Positions 21,855-34,401 of a stretch of DNA of 64,000 bases are shown piece after piece. The notes beneath the pieces were generated by a model that worked only from the letters and a program-made list of their open reading frames with translations, was not told the DNA's origin and did not search any database. The DNA is from Dryocosmus kuriphilus (lineage: Eukaryota; Arthropoda; Insecta; Hymenoptera; Cynipidae): contig CM076192.1 in NCBI GenBank assembly GCA_038277395.1, positions 194,125,647 to 194,189,646 of the forward strand. Direction: 5' to 3'. The position numbers and the translations under genes are program-made. Numbering within the stretch: position 1 is the stretch's first letter; every line of letters starts with the position of its first letter.

Positions 21855-22124
21855 CTAAAAATGACGTATTTTATTTTTAATAAAATTATACATGATCAAA
21901 CAAAAACTATTTGTATATAGAAATTAATCGAATCATCGTTTTTAAAATGTTAATTACACATCAAACAGTTACACAGAACACAAGATATCCCCCGCTGAGG
22001 TTTAAAGTTGTCTTCTCAAGAATTTTTTCGCGCTAAATACGAACCTCGAAGAATTTAGGAAGAATTTGACAAATATTACAACTGTCGGACCTATTATATC
22101 AACAAATTCAATTTTCTGAGGTAT

Positions 22125-22240
22125 CTAGTCACCAAAAGTTTCATCAGGTCGATTTCCTGTGAACTGTCTATCAAAGAGTTTTTCTAGGTCCTTGATTACG
22201 AATTTTGAGCCCGAGTTAAAATTTTCAAAATTGTGGATCA
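22125..22240 (-). CDS. Candidate terminal exon, truncated by the gap (copy in left arm)
   Basis: Mirror of 53402-53518. It encodes IHNFENFNSGSKFVIKDLEK and a following FDRQFTGNRPDETFGD end before a TAG at 22125. The upstream part is inside the N gap. A decayed third copy with a stop is at about 49860-49965. Unrecognised. Confidence 0.35.
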
Positions 22241-22740
22241 NNNNNNNNNNNNNNNNNNNNNNNNNNNNNNNNNNNNNNNNNNNNNNNNNNNNNNNNNNNN
22301 NNNNNNNNNNNNNNNNNNNNNNNNNNNNNNNNNNNNNNNNNNNNNNNNNNNNNNNNNNNNNNNNNNNNNNNNNNNNNNNNNNNNNNNNNNNNNNNNNNNN
22401 NNNNNNNNNNNNNNNNNNNNNNNNNNNNNNNNNNNNNNNNNNNNNNNNNNNNNNNNNNNNNNNNNNNNNNNNNNNNNNNNNNNNNNNNNNNNNNNNNNNN
22501 NNNNNNNNNNNNNNNNNNNNNNNNNNNNNNNNNNNNNNNNNNNNNNNNNNNNNNNNNNNNNNNNNNNNNNNNNNNNNNNNNNNNNNNNNNNNNNNNNNNN
22601 NNNNNNNNNNNNNNNNNNNNNNNNNNNNNNNNNNNNNNNNNNNNNNNNNNNNNNNNNNNNNNNNNNNNNNNNNNNNNNNNNNNNNNNNNNNNNNNNNNNN
22701 NNNNNNNNNNNNNNNNNNNNNNNNNNNNNNNNNNNNNNNN
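22241..22740. other. Assembly gap, exactly 500 N
   Basis: Round-number gap placed by scaffolding; its true size is unknown. It falls at the inner end of the left inverted-repeat arm. Confidence 1.
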
Positions 22741-23430
22741 TTCCGTTCCTTTCCTCTGGGCCCGCCGTATCCCAGTCGCGCGGCCGCTGATTGGCTATTT
22801 GGAATGGAATCGGTTGGATCGGTCGCTTCTGCCAATACGTGTGCCCGTTTCACCTCTGCCAGCAGATTGAGTCCCTCTCCGCGATCTCCTGCATTCCCAT
22901 TGTTTGCGAAATACTATGCAACCAATGGCCGCTTGCCCGCCTTTCTATGCAGGGTTGGTGCAGTCTGGGGCGGTGATCGACTCATTCCCGCTTCTCGCTG
23001 CTATTCGTGGCGCCCCGGCTTCGAGCAAATAATGTATGGCCGCTGGTTGCGGTGTTGGCCTACGGTGCTGCCCTCCGTGGCTTGCGTGGAACCACTGCGC
23101 TATGCCGCTTATGTTCCACTCTCTCGTCCTATTTCTATGGTGGCTGGCAGATAGTCCACTGACCGTATCGTCTGCTCGTTGTTTACGAACTGTCAGTTCG
23201 TTTCCGAGGGTGGTATCGGTGTTGGAAATTGTACTCGGTTTCGCCTTCGGTTTCGTTCCTCGAGCTTCTCCTCGGTGATCCAGCCTCGGCACCGACCTCA
23301 CTCCGTACATGCTTCTTGTTTTTCGTCAATTCCGTCTCTATGATTGGATATGGGCCCTCCGGGTTCGCGGTTATTAGTCGGACAACAATAGCTAGGCATG
23401 GCTTCGGCGAAACCCCAGAAAGCTGACTTT
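22741..23430. other. GC-rich fragment, origin unknown
   Basis: Base composition is far GC-richer than both neighbours and ends abruptly near 23430, where AT-rich sequence begins. The longest open frame is 22945-23310 on minus (Arg/Ser/Thr-rich). None of the frames shows a family motif I know. It could be part of an LTR retrotransposon or other mobile element cut by the gap. Confidence 0.4.
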
Positions 23431-23879
23431 TCTTCTTTTTGTCACGTTTTATAGAACTTCGTTACAATTTCAAAAACACTACATAATTTTCTTCTGCATT
23501 CTATAGCGATTCAAAACATAAATTGCGATTTTTTTGTCATAAAACCCCAAAAATTTGATAATGGCCTAAACAACTTTATCTTGGAAATAATATAAGAAAA
23601 GTGGGGATATTACGATATCCGTGGCGACAAAGTTTTAGCATGGATTCCTATATGAGTTTTTGCGAGAAACACGAATCTGAAAATTCTAAATCGATAGCCC
23701 GAATATTTTTCGAAATATCGATATTTTTATGTTAAAACTTTTGACTTTTTAAAAGAATTTATGTAACTTCTGACTATGGATTTTGATGGGGCTTTTTGCG
23801 AGGAAAACAGAACTGAATTTTTTAAATCAAAATGTTAAATGTTTTTCGAGACATATGTTCTTCTGTTAAACTAAATAAT
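23431..23879. other. AT-rich sequence, nothing recognised
   Basis: No gene, RNA or ordered repeat seen, apart from two diverged GTTAAA-rich segments (23725 and 23845) that resemble each other. Confidence 0.5.
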
Positions 23880-24070
23880 GGAATAATACAGAATTCGCCC
23901 CTTCCGCTTTCCAACGACTCATGGCGGAAGGAAAAGCACCCTTGTGACTGGTTACAAACATAATGTAAGTTCGCACCCCTACCCTTTTCCAGTGCCTCAT
24001 GTGGGGCGGGAAGGCACCCCTGTGAATTGTCACAAAAATAATGTAAGGTCTTACACTTACCCCTTCTCCA
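23880..24070. repeat. Satellite remnant (two to three units)
   Basis: Same 70-75-bp family as 20386-21150: CCAACGACTCATGGCGG, then CACCCTTGTGACTGGTTACA and CACCCCTACCC. It is outside the inverted-repeat arms, so the family is dispersed. Confidence 0.8.
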
Positions 24071-24309
24071 ACACTTAGTAAATTAAGAAAAAATGTAAAA
24101 AAAGTCGATATATTGAAACATATTGGATAAATAGATTTATAACTACCAGATTCGTGTTCCTCGCAAAAAATCCTATAGGAATCCGCATTAGAACATTGTC
24201 GTCACGGGTATAATAATCATGCCAGAAAAGGTAATACTAACTTTTGTAATGGAAAATCGGAACGAGTTTGTTGAAAACTAAGCTTCTTTTATTCGAAATA
24301 AATATCTTT

Positions 24310-26901
24310 TCTTCAACATGTAGCTTTCCGATTTTCCCACGTTTCGTACCCGTACATGACGACCGGCATTATTATCGTTTTGTAAATTCTTACTCTGATG
24401 TTTCTAGATAACCATCGCGATTTTAGTAATGAATTTTTTGCATAGTAGCACCGATTGCCAGCATGCAGCCGCTTGCTGATTTCCGTTTTAATTTTATTGT
24501 CGCTAGTTATAATAGTCCCGAGGTATTTAAACTCATTAACTCTTTCAAATTTCATATTTCCGGCCACTAGATCCCCCTCTACATTGCTTTGTTCTGATCT
24601 GTCGACGATCAAGTATTTTCTCTTCGATTCGCTAACCTCTAAACCTATTTCCTCGGCTCTTGTGACCAAGATAGCCGCATTTTTAGCTACCGTTTCTCTT
24701 TCATCCCCGAGTAAGTCGAGATCATCTGCATATCCCAGAATTTGTATTATCTCATGGGTGGTAGCACTGGACGGATTCATTTGTACTTCTCTGACTACGT
24801 ATCTAAAACTAATTTGAAAAGGATGCACGAAAGCCGATCGCCCTGTTTCAGGCCATCGCGGATCAAAAACTCTTCAGATGAACTTTCGTTTACGCGTATC
24901 CTACCCCTACTGCCGCTTAAGCAAACTTCGATAAGTCTAACCAATTTCCTTGGGACACCCAAGAACTCGAGAATCCAGTACATTCGTGGGCGTACAATAG
25001 ATTCGTAAGCCTTTTTGATGTCGATAAATAGCCGATGTATTGCCTCATTGAATTCCCATTCCTTTTCTAACAGTTGTCTAATTGTAAACATTTGATCGCT
25101 TGTAGACCAGTTACGGCGAAATCCACGTTGGTAATCCTCAATCACTTCCTCAGCAAAAGGCGTTAATCTACTTAATATTACATTGGTCAGGATCTTATAG
25201 TACGAAGGCACAAGCGAAATTCTCCGATAATTGTTACAGTTCGTTTTATCGCCTTTTTTAAAAAGGGTATAATAATAGAGGTATTCCATTCCTCCGGTAT
25301 GCGTTCTGTTTTCCAGATTGCGCGTATTAATTTACAAATTGGGCTTGTGAGGCGAGGGCTCCCATTTCTTATCAGTTCTGATGGAAGGTCGTCAATACCC
25401 GCAGCATCGTGATTTTTCAACTTCTTTATGGACATTTCTATTACTTTATCATTAGGCTCATCAATTAGTAGATCAGCAGTGTGGATTTCACTGAGATTAG
25501 CTTGACGGGGGCTCCGCATGCGTTCAATAGCTTATCAAAATAGTTTTTTCACTTATTTAGTCTTTCTGTTGCATCAGCTACCCACAATTTCCATTTTCGT
25601 CCCTCATTACTTCCATTCTATTTTGAAAGCGTTTCCTTATAAAATTGATTCCCCTGTACATCTCACGCGGATTATTTTGCTTATTATGCGTGTATATTTC
25701 TAGTATTTTATTCTTTTCCCACTCCCTTTTCTTGGATCTGTAAAACCTATTTGTACTTTTACTAATATCGAGATACTTCTTATGTGTTTGATCGCACTTA
25801 TTTTGTAAACTAATTTCTTTGGCCTTCGTTCGTTTTTTAAACCATAGTTTGCACTCTTCGTCGAAACACGATTTGCTTTTGGTTACCTTCTTTAAACCTA
25901 TAGTACTTTTCGCGGCTGTCTTTATCGCTTCTTTCATATTGCCCCACAGGGTTTCTGCGTCCTCTTCACAATTATCGCTATCGCCTCCCTGTTTTTGAAG
26001 AGTGTCGAATCTATTAGAAATCTTGACTTGATAATTCAATATTTCTGTTGGCATTTTAAACTTATCTATATTGAAACGTACTGCTGGCTCTGGGGGGCTA
26101 GTTTTCTTATTTAACGCTAGTCTAGATCGTAATTTCACTATCACGAGAAAGTGGTCTGAATTTAAATCCGCTCCCCTGTACGATCTTACATCGAGAATGT
26201 TTGTATGACGTCTTCTGTCAATTAAAACGTGATCAATCTGATTGTGAGTGATACCATCTGGTGATGTCCAGGTGGCCTTATGTATATTTTTATACTTGAT
26301 ATATGTGCTCTTGGCAACGAGGTTCTTTGAAGCTACAAAGTTTATTACTCTAGTCCCATTATCATTACTGACGTCATGCAAGCTTTCTGACCGCATAGTA
26401 GGCCTCTGCATCGGTCCTTTTCCAACTTTCGCGCTGAAATCTCCCAATACTATTTTTACTTCAAACTTCGAGAAAATGTCAAAAACTTGTTCGATTGTTT
26501 CGCAAAAATGATCTTTAGTATCTTCGTCCTTGTCCTCGTAGGGCAGTGCATGTTAATTTGCACCTGTTTGCAGAAACTACCCTTTAGTACAATATGAATA
26601 TATGATAACCGGTCGTTAATGAATTGTATGTCGATAACCGCTTGCGAAATTCGTCTATTAATAAGAAACCGGGTACCCAGTTTGCGCCCTTTAGCTCCCC
26701 CATGGTGAAAAGTGTAGTTATCCTTGGAGATTGAAGCATACTCGCCAGGCCAGCAGGTTTCTCTAAGTGCTATTATATCAATGTCGTCTCGCTTTCCTAT
26801 CCCAATGAATTCGCTAAATCCGCCAGTATTTAGACTACGCGCGTTCAGAGTTCCCCCTTAAGATATTTTATTGTAGTTGTTCGTTTCTGAAAGTTAACCA
26901 T
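24310..26901 (-). pseudogene. RTE-type non-LTR retrotransposon: APE endonuclease plus reverse transcriptase
   Basis: Read on minus from a start near 26901. The endonuclease shows a degraded N-terminus (IIALRETCWPGEY, about 26760), MGDFSAKVGK (26447), THNQIDHVLID (about 26235) and LNSDHFLVIVKLR (about 26150). These correspond to the exonuclease-III-like DNase fold that nicks target DNA. Reverse transcriptase follows: NHDAAGIDDLPSELI, LFKKGDK/NYRRISL, motif A FIDIKKAYES (about 25020), motif B GLKQGDRLSCILF (about 24850), motif C LGYADDLDLLG (about 24730), then a KYLGTIITSD thumb. Breaks near 26520, 25570, 25250 and 24800 leave it non-functional. The domain order and the YADD context fit RTE/BovB-like LINEs, often misannotated as craniofacial development protein 2. 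Confidence 0.8.
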
Positions 26902-26979
26902 GATAGTTTTAATAAAGTCCGCACGTTAGGGATCCTGTTCCGATCGCAGGTGAGTCCGCCGTCCCAGGAGTGATATTTG

Positions 26980-28860
26980 TAATCAAATTCTATAATTTAG
27001 ATTTGACCAGCTCTAGAATATCTACGATTAAATCCTTGGTTATAAATTCATTCCACACTACATTTTAAGCAAATTATATCACTTAAATTTTATCAACCCT
27101 AGATCACCTATGATTGAATCCTTGGTTACAAATTTCCTTCCACACTACATTTTAAACATATTCTATCACTTAAATTTGATCGACCATAGATTATCTAAGA
27201 TTGAATCCTTGGTTATAAATCTCTTTCCACAAAACAATATAAACATATTATATCACTTAAATTTGATCAACTTTAGATTATATAAGACTGAATCCTTGGT
27301 TATAAATCTCATTCCACACTACATCTTTAACAAATGCTATCACTTAAATTTGATCAACACTAGATTATCTAAGATGAATTCTTGGTTATAAACCTCATTC
27401 CACACTACATCTTTAACAAATCCTATCACTTAAATTTCATCAACTCTAGATTATCTATGATTGAATCCTTGGTTATAAATCTCATTCCACACTACATTTT
27501 AAACAAATTCTATCACTTAAATTTGATCAACACTAGATTATCTAAGAGGAATTCTTGGTTATAAATCTCATTCCACACTACATCTTTAACAAATCCTATC
27601 ACTTAAATTTCATCAACTCTAGATTATCTATGATTGAATCCTTGGTTATAAATCTCATTCCACACTACATTTTAAACAAATTCTATCACTTAAATATGAT
27701 CAACTCTAGATTATCTAGGATTGAAATCATGGTTATAAATCTCATTTCGCAATACATTTTAAACAAATTATATCACTTAAATTGGTCAACCAAAAATCAT
27801 CTAAGATTGAATCCTTGGTTATAAATTTCATTCCAAACTACATTTTAAACAAATTCTTTCACTTAAATTTGATCAACTCTGCATTATCTAAGATTAAATC
27901 CTTGGTTATAAATCTCATTCCGCACTGCAGTTTAAACAAATTCTATCACTTAAATATGATCAACTCTAGACTATCTAAGATTGAATCCTTGGTTATAAAT
28001 TTCATTCCAAACTACATTTTAAACAAATTCTTTCACATAAATTTGATCAACTCTGCATTATCTAAGATTGAATTCTTGGTTATAAACCTCATACCGCAAT
28101 ACATTCTAAACAAATTCTGTCACTTAAATTTGATCAAATCTAGATTATCTAAGCTCGAATCCTTGGTTAAAAATCTCATTCCACTCTATATTTTAATCAA
28201 AATCTATCATTTAGATTTGATCAACTCTAGAATATATCCGATTGAATCTTTGGTCATAAATCTCATTCCACACTACATTTCAACCAAATTCTATTACTTA
28301 AATCTGATCAACTTTAGATTATCTAAGATTGAATCCTTGGCTATAAGTTTCATTCCACACTAAATTTTAAACAAATTCTGCCACTTAAATTTGGTCAACG
28401 CAAGATTACCTAAGTTTGAATCCTTGGTTATAAATCTCATTCCACTTTATATTTTAATCAAATTCTATCACTTAAATTTGATCAACTCTAGATTATGTAA
28501 GATCGAATACTTGGTTATAAGCCTCATTCCGCAATACATCTTAAACAATTTATATCACATAAATTGGTCAACCACATATCATCTAAGATTGAATGCTTGG
28601 TTATAAATCACATTCCGCAATACAACCTAAACAAATTCTGTCACCTAAATTTGAAGAAACCAAGATTACACAAGATTGAATACGTGTTTATAAATCTCAT
28701 TCCACACAACAATAAAAACAAATTCTGTCCCTCAAATTTGATCAACTCTTGATTATCTACGTTTGAATCCTTGGTTATAAATTCATTTCAGACCTCATTT
28801 TAAGCAAATTATATCATTTCAATTTGACCGGCCATAGATCACATAAGATTGAATCCTTGG
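26980..28860. repeat. 87-bp minisatellite (about 21 units)
   Basis: Units start ATTGAATCCTTGGTTATAAA and contain CTCATTCCACACTACATTTT, CTATCACTTAAATTTGATCA and CTAGATTATCTAAG. The 87-bp period is 29 codons, so one plus-strand frame stays open over long stretches (up to 193 codons at 27782-28363) and reads as a 29-residue repeat with an INLIPHYILNKFYHLNLIN core. Units differ by point changes and small indels. There is no start context, and I regard the open frame as a by-product of the period. Confidence 0.92.
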
Positions 28861-28865
28861 TTATA

Positions 28866-30823
28866 AATCTCATTTCCACACATATACTTGTTGAATGTAT
28901 CACATGTTGATTTTGGTCTATTCTTGTAACAGAATCCCACCTGACACTGCTTTCGAGGTCCATCAGCATTGTGGGGAACAGCTGGTCTATTACATTTCAT
29001 CTTACTTGGCCTGCTTGATGCGCAAGGTTCAGTCAAGTCTTCAACAAGCTACAGGATGAAATTGCACCGGCTGATATCAGAACCATACACAAGTCTGTGC
29101 AAAGTATGGGCATTGATCATGGCGAAGTCTAGGATACAGAAGAATACGTGCACTGGCCAGGGACGTGACATGGACCTAACGCTGCGCTTGCGACACATCT
29201 GGTCGACGATATCCACGCCAGCCTTTGTCTTATTGTAAAATAAAACTGATTCTGGTTTTTTTCCAGAAGTTTCATCCACAGTAATCCCTGTATGTAGACT
29301 ACTGAGGATCAGAACATTCTTGGAAGGTTTTCCTTGGTAAGATGTAAGTGTGATGTCACCTTTCTTGTAAATGACTGAAATATACAGCGGATCCTTGGCC
29401 TTCTAGAAGGAGGGTGGCATTTCTCTCCTATTTTTGTTTAGAGTCCCTACAAGACTAGTACCTTTTTCCATCAGTGCTTTGGCCGGAGAGACAGACGTAA
29501 AGAAATTGTCTGTAGTGATGTTTCGTCCTCTGCCTAGGAATGGCACTAGAAGGCGCAACGTGACATATTCTCCGACACTTTTATCTGCAGGCCTTGATTC
29601 ATCCTTCCCCATGTAAGGAAATGCATTCAGAACATATCTTTCCTAAGCACCTGTAGAGACCTAATACTTGATACCATGTTTGTCTTGTTTATTAGCCATG
29701 AACTTGTCTGTTTGCTTCCTCAAGTATCTTGTCTGTTTATCATCAAACCGAAGATACTTCTATATTTCTTGAAATCTGTCACGCGCCATGGATCTAGAAA
29801 AGAATGGTGGACTTCATGATTTACCCACAGTGCACTGAGACGTATAGAGCGTGCACCATATGCCCCACGTGCGTACAAAATCGTCAGGATTGCATCCAAT
29901 TCTTGCAGCGATATCGTCCAAGAAGTATCCTGTGTCACACTCCTTGACTTCTTCTCAGTGTATTGTTTTATTGCACGGAGGAGTGCGTCACTAATAAACA
30001 GCCTCTATGTACCAGCTGCAGAATTTTTGTCCATACTCCGTCGGGCATAGTCAGTGGGGCGTCCTACGTCCCTCAAAACATTCTGACTTCCACGTTTTCC
30101 CGCCGTAACACATGGCTTTATTCTTGTCCACACTGTTCCGTCCTTATTTATTTCATGCTCAACTATTTTTGCACTTCCAGGTTGCTGCGCAGCTTGTTCG
30201 GGCGTTGCCGGAGAAAGGAGGACTTTACCTTTACCATCTCCACCGAGGGGAACATCAGGAGCATGCGGCAGCGCGGTCACATTGCTGGCACTGCCTGGAC
30301 GGCTGCTGTGTATGCGACGTCTGTTACAGCGGCCTCTTCTACGACGGTCATGATCTTGAGCAGTTATCACAGTACAATTTTGTATTTAGCAACAGCATGT
30401 GTACTTCAATTCCCAGGATGAATCAAATAAAGTCGTTATAAAAAGCTACAAACCCTGATTATTGCTAGATACACCTCTGCGGCTAGCAGTACTCTGTGCG
30501 GGCCGTTGCTCGTGGCTTGTTGTTGAAATACCTGCAAAAAAGTCACGCATGCGCTTTCGAATTTGCCCAGCAAGGAACTGCGTGTTTAGAACGGAAATAG
30601 ACAATGCACAATGTTACATACCAGAAGAACCAGCACCTTGTGTGCGATTTTCTTCACCACCATCAGAAGACCCATCTGATGAATGACTTGGCATGTAATC
30701 ATCAGAAGATTTATTCTCATATGACAGGTCAGCATCATCTTCATTTTCGGAATGCGCTGGAGAAATATCTTGAAGCACTCGTAAAATTTCCGCTTCTGTC
30801 AAGCCACGCTGACGCGGGGCCAT
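28866..30823 (-). pseudogene. piggyBac-family transposase
   Basis: Catalyses cut-and-paste transposition at TTAA. On minus, from Met at 30823: an acidic Ser-rich N-terminus (MAPRQRGLTEAEIL, EEN/SSD-rich), then a poorly preserved segment (30600-29940) that may hold an intron. Next come ISLQELDAILTILYARGAYG (about 29910), the first catalytic block GRNITTDNFFTS (about 29530), GTLNKNRREMPPSF, KPSKNVLILSS (about 29310), and YNKTKAGVDIVDQM with a second aspartate block (about 29235). Last is WPVHVFFCILDFAMINAHTLH. A Cys-rich tail (CQVGFCYKNRPKSTC) is cut off by the minisatellite at about 28866. Stops at 29403 and elsewhere inactivate it. Confidence 0.85.
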
Positions 30824-31149
30824 GGCAAATAAATGCACTACTTTAAGCACCGTTGATCTAGCCGCTGCGATACTCGCCCGTTCAGACACGCTCCGACTTG
30901 CCCTGCGCTGTCCTACGCAGTAATTCGCCCGCACAACGAAGAGAGGGAGCGAGAGTTCACAGCGAAGTCATTCACTCGCACGATACCGTCAATTGACGGG
31001 TCGCGGTATAAGTAGGTGAACAATACAATATTTTGAAAACGCATTGACAAAAAAATCTCAAAATCGAGAAAAAAATTCACAGGGACAAACAAATAAAAGT
31101 CACGAAGCGCGAAAGATTAACTTTGCAAATTACGGACATAATCACAAAA

Positions 31150-31200
31150 CTCAAATTGAAAACCGTCAAATGACGGCCTTTAGTAGCCCTAGTGTTGAGA
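31150..31200. repeat. Possible terminal inverted repeat of the piggyBac element (5' end)
   Basis: ACCGTCAAATGACGGCCTTT, then CCCTAGTGTTGAG. A related AATTGACGGGTC block lies at 30990. The 3' terminal repeat is not visible because the minisatellite replaces it, so this end is tentative. Confidence 0.35.
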
Positions 31201-32701
31201 TATAAAGGATAAATTTTCAAAAAAGTAATTAATTTTAAAACAAAATTGGTTGAATCAAGAAGAAAAGAAAATACTAAAAAGATGGATTTTAAACAAGATA
31301 GTTGAATTTTTAACTGAAAAGAAGAATGTTCAACCAAAAACGCAACTATTTAATCTCGAAACAAATATTTCAGTTTCTCATAAAACAGAGGATAAATTAT
31401 CCTCAAAAAATTATTCAATTACTATCAATCAAAGGAAAGGTGAATGAAAAAAGTTGAACTCTTGACAAGAAATATTAAATTTTGAAACAAAAATAGTTGA
31501 ATTTACTACCAGAAAACATAGTTTTTCAGAAAAGATCGATTCTTAGCAAAATTCGTGAATTTCAAAACAAAAATAGTTAAAATTACAAAACAAAAAAGTG
31601 AATTCTCAGCCAAAAATGAAACAGCTAAATTTTTAATGAAAAAAAAGGTTTGATTTTGAACAAACAATAGTTGAGCTTTCAGCTAAAAAATAGGATTTTC
31701 CAACAAGATTTTAATTTTTAAGGAATCCATGACTTTCTGAAAAAAAAGCTAAAATTCTAACCACAAGAAATATTTTGAAGTACTTGAAAAGACATTTCCA
31801 AGAAACTATAAATCCTATTTTATTCTTGTTTTAAGAAAACTAATTTTTCAACAAGGAAGTGAATTCTTAATAAAAAAAAGTTCTCAACTAAGTATGACGA
31901 TTTCTCAAACGAAGATATGAAACTTCACTTAAAGAAAAGAAAAACTTATCGAAACAAATGTATACGTTTTTTGTAGGTTTTCATTAATATAGTCATTTTG
32001 TTAACCCTCAATATCGTTATCATAATAGTAAATCCTAGATTTATGACTATTTTATTAAGTAATTACTATTTCTTATACTGTATATTAAATATTTATTCAC
32101 CTCTACTCCGCCCTGATCCAGAAGAAGATCCTAAAAGAAAAAATAGCGTTTTTTTTATCAACGAATCCAATTGTACTTTTGTACTTGTTAGTTTAATCCA
32201 TTTGAGGCTATGCTGGAGTATTTGCGCCCCAAGTCAATACTTTATAACCAAAATTATCAGTTCGTTCAGAAAAACGTACAAGCTTCAATAATTTGAGGGC
32301 TTACTAAGGATTCGCGAAACTGTCCTTTGACAGTCTAACCTCAAAACAGTCCATTTTTAAATTGGAATTGCGAAAGAAGTATGTTTGAAGCCATATTAGG
32401 TGATAATTTTGAATGAAAAATCTTAATTTCTGTTGAAAATGGCCAAAATATAACCTCAAATGGCTTAAGCCGAAATGTTCGTATTTTTGGTTTCGAAACA
32501 GATAAATCATCAACAAAAAAAGTAGGAACAAATTATAACATCAAATTTATTCTGTTTTTGTAAATATGAGGTACCAAGATGAAAGACAAAGTTTCGCTTT
32601 TTTTGGGAAAAAAAAATGGAAAATTCGCTTTAAAAAAAATGACCATAATCAAGAGAATGGTTTGGCCCACATGAAACTCATGCAACGTCTTTCTTATGTC
32701 A

Positions 32702-32767
<66 letters not shown>

Positions 32768-33900
32768 GTTTTTGAAAAACTAGTGCAATAGTCGACCTTT
32801 GGACCAAAAAACATGACCTTTCAATCAAAAATGAATCTTTAACGAAACGGATTATTCTTGAACCAAAAAAAGTTGACATTTCAAACAAAAATAAAAGCAG
32901 TTTCAACCAAAAATGTAGAAGTTTAATTTCAAATCATGAGTGATGAATTTTGAACAAAATCGTTGAACTCTCAACTGAAGGAATGAATTATCAAAAAAAA
33001 AATGTAATAGTTAAATTTTTAACCAAAAAGAAAAAAAACTCATTCAGAGATGGAACAGCTAAATTTTTAACCAACATTAAACCAAAAAAAAATTGACTTT
33101 CACTTTAGCAAAAAAATACGAAACAAAATACAATTGCATTTTCAGACAAATTGAATTTTCAGTAGAAAATCATTGGTTTTACAACGAAGAATGTAAGAGT
33201 TGAATATTTTACAAAAAATAAAATTAAAACAAGAATACAACAGCTAAATGGTTAAAAAGTCATTTCTTTGTTGAAAATTAAACTGTTTGGTTGATGATTT
33301 CCTATATGTGATTGAAAAGCTATTTTCGTTTAATGAAAGTTCCTTCTCTTATTGAAATTCAACTATTTTTAACTGAAAAATGTTATTCTTTGGTTCCGAG
33401 AGGCAACTATTATGATATCTTTTAAGAATTCACTTTTTCGCGTAAGAAGTAATCTTATCATTTCAGATTCAAATTTACTGTTTTCTTAGAAATTCAGGGA
33501 GTTAGGTAAAACTTCACTTTTATTTAATTCTTTTTTGTATTTTATCCTGTTGCGTGTAAGCTCAACGGCTATGTTGAAAATTCCTTTGTTTTGATTTGAT
33601 AATTTGACAGTTTTTGTTCAAAGGTTAATTTTTGTTTGTTCAAAAACGAACTGTAATATTTTTGTTTGAAAACTAATCTATCATGGTTCAAATTTCAATA
33701 TTTTTGTTAAAAAATTCACCTTTGGTTGAAAAATCATGCCTTTTTGTTGACAATTCAACTTTTCCACTGAAAATAATTTTCTTTTGGTAAAAATTCACTT
33801 TTGATGGGTGACGATTCGACTGTTTTGTTAAAAAGTGGTACCTTAGTTCCGAATCTTCTTTGATTTTAGTATAAATAATTCTTTTGTCCAATCTGGAATC
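31200..33900. repeat. AT-rich degenerate repeat region
   Basis: Loosely tandem motifs of 20-40 bases such as GTTGAATTTTTAACCAAAAA (31200-31960 and 32860-33270), and the complementary sense (TTGGTTGAAAAATTCAC) at 33590-33840. Between 31980 and 32690 I see no ordered repeat and no gene. Confidence 0.75.
32706..32764. repeat. (TA)n microsatellite
   Basis: About 29 uninterrupted TA units. Confidence 0.98.
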
Positions 33901-33929
33901 ATGAGCTTTCTCAAAACTTATTTATATTA

Positions 33930-34369
33930 ACCGAGCAAGAGGAGGAGAAGGAGGAGGAGGAGGTTTAACATTACTTTAACATTACTTTAACATTAGTTTA
34001 ACATTATTTGAGGAGGGGGGCCAGAAGGAGGAGGAGGAGATTAAACAGTAATTTAACGTTACATTAACATTACTTTAACGTAATATTGACGTTACTTTAA
34101 CATTAACTTAACTATACTTTAACGTTAGTTTAGCGTTAGTTTAGCATTACATTAGCGTTAGTTTAGCGTTAGTTTAACGTTACTTTAAAGTTAGTTTAAC
34201 ATTACTTTAACATGACTTGAGGTGGAGGAGGAGGAGCAGCAGGAGGTTTAGCATTACCTTAACATTAGTTTAACATTACTTTAACATTACGTTAATATTA
34301 ACTTATCTTTAGTTTAACATTACCTTAGCAGTACTTTACCCATACTTCAAGATTAGTTTAACATTACTT

Positions 34370-34401
<32 letters not shown>

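Larger units (their letters stand above)
15751..22240 (+). repeat. Left arm of a 6.5-kb inverted repeat
   Basis: Reads as the reverse complement of 53403-60058 through repeat A, AT-rich sequence, the TTTTAAGG block, the satellite and the spliced-looking exons. Stretches near the inner end look almost identical; elsewhere many differences are single-base insertions or deletions. It stops at the N gap. Confidence 0.85.

Noticed and set aside
22159..23154. Long open frames across the N gap
   Set aside because: They consist mostly of undetermined bases.
26980..28860. A 29-residue-repeat protein gene
   Set aside because: The open frame is explained by an 87-bp period; there is no start context, promoter or splice evidence, and stops recur.
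30005..30441. Plus- and minus-strand open frames of 110-150 codons in the piggyBac region
   Set aside because: GC-richer stretch of a decayed transposase; the frames show no family motif and overlap the piggyBac order.
32706..32764. Peptide of alternating Ile-Tyr
   Set aside because: Translation of a (TA)n microsatellite.
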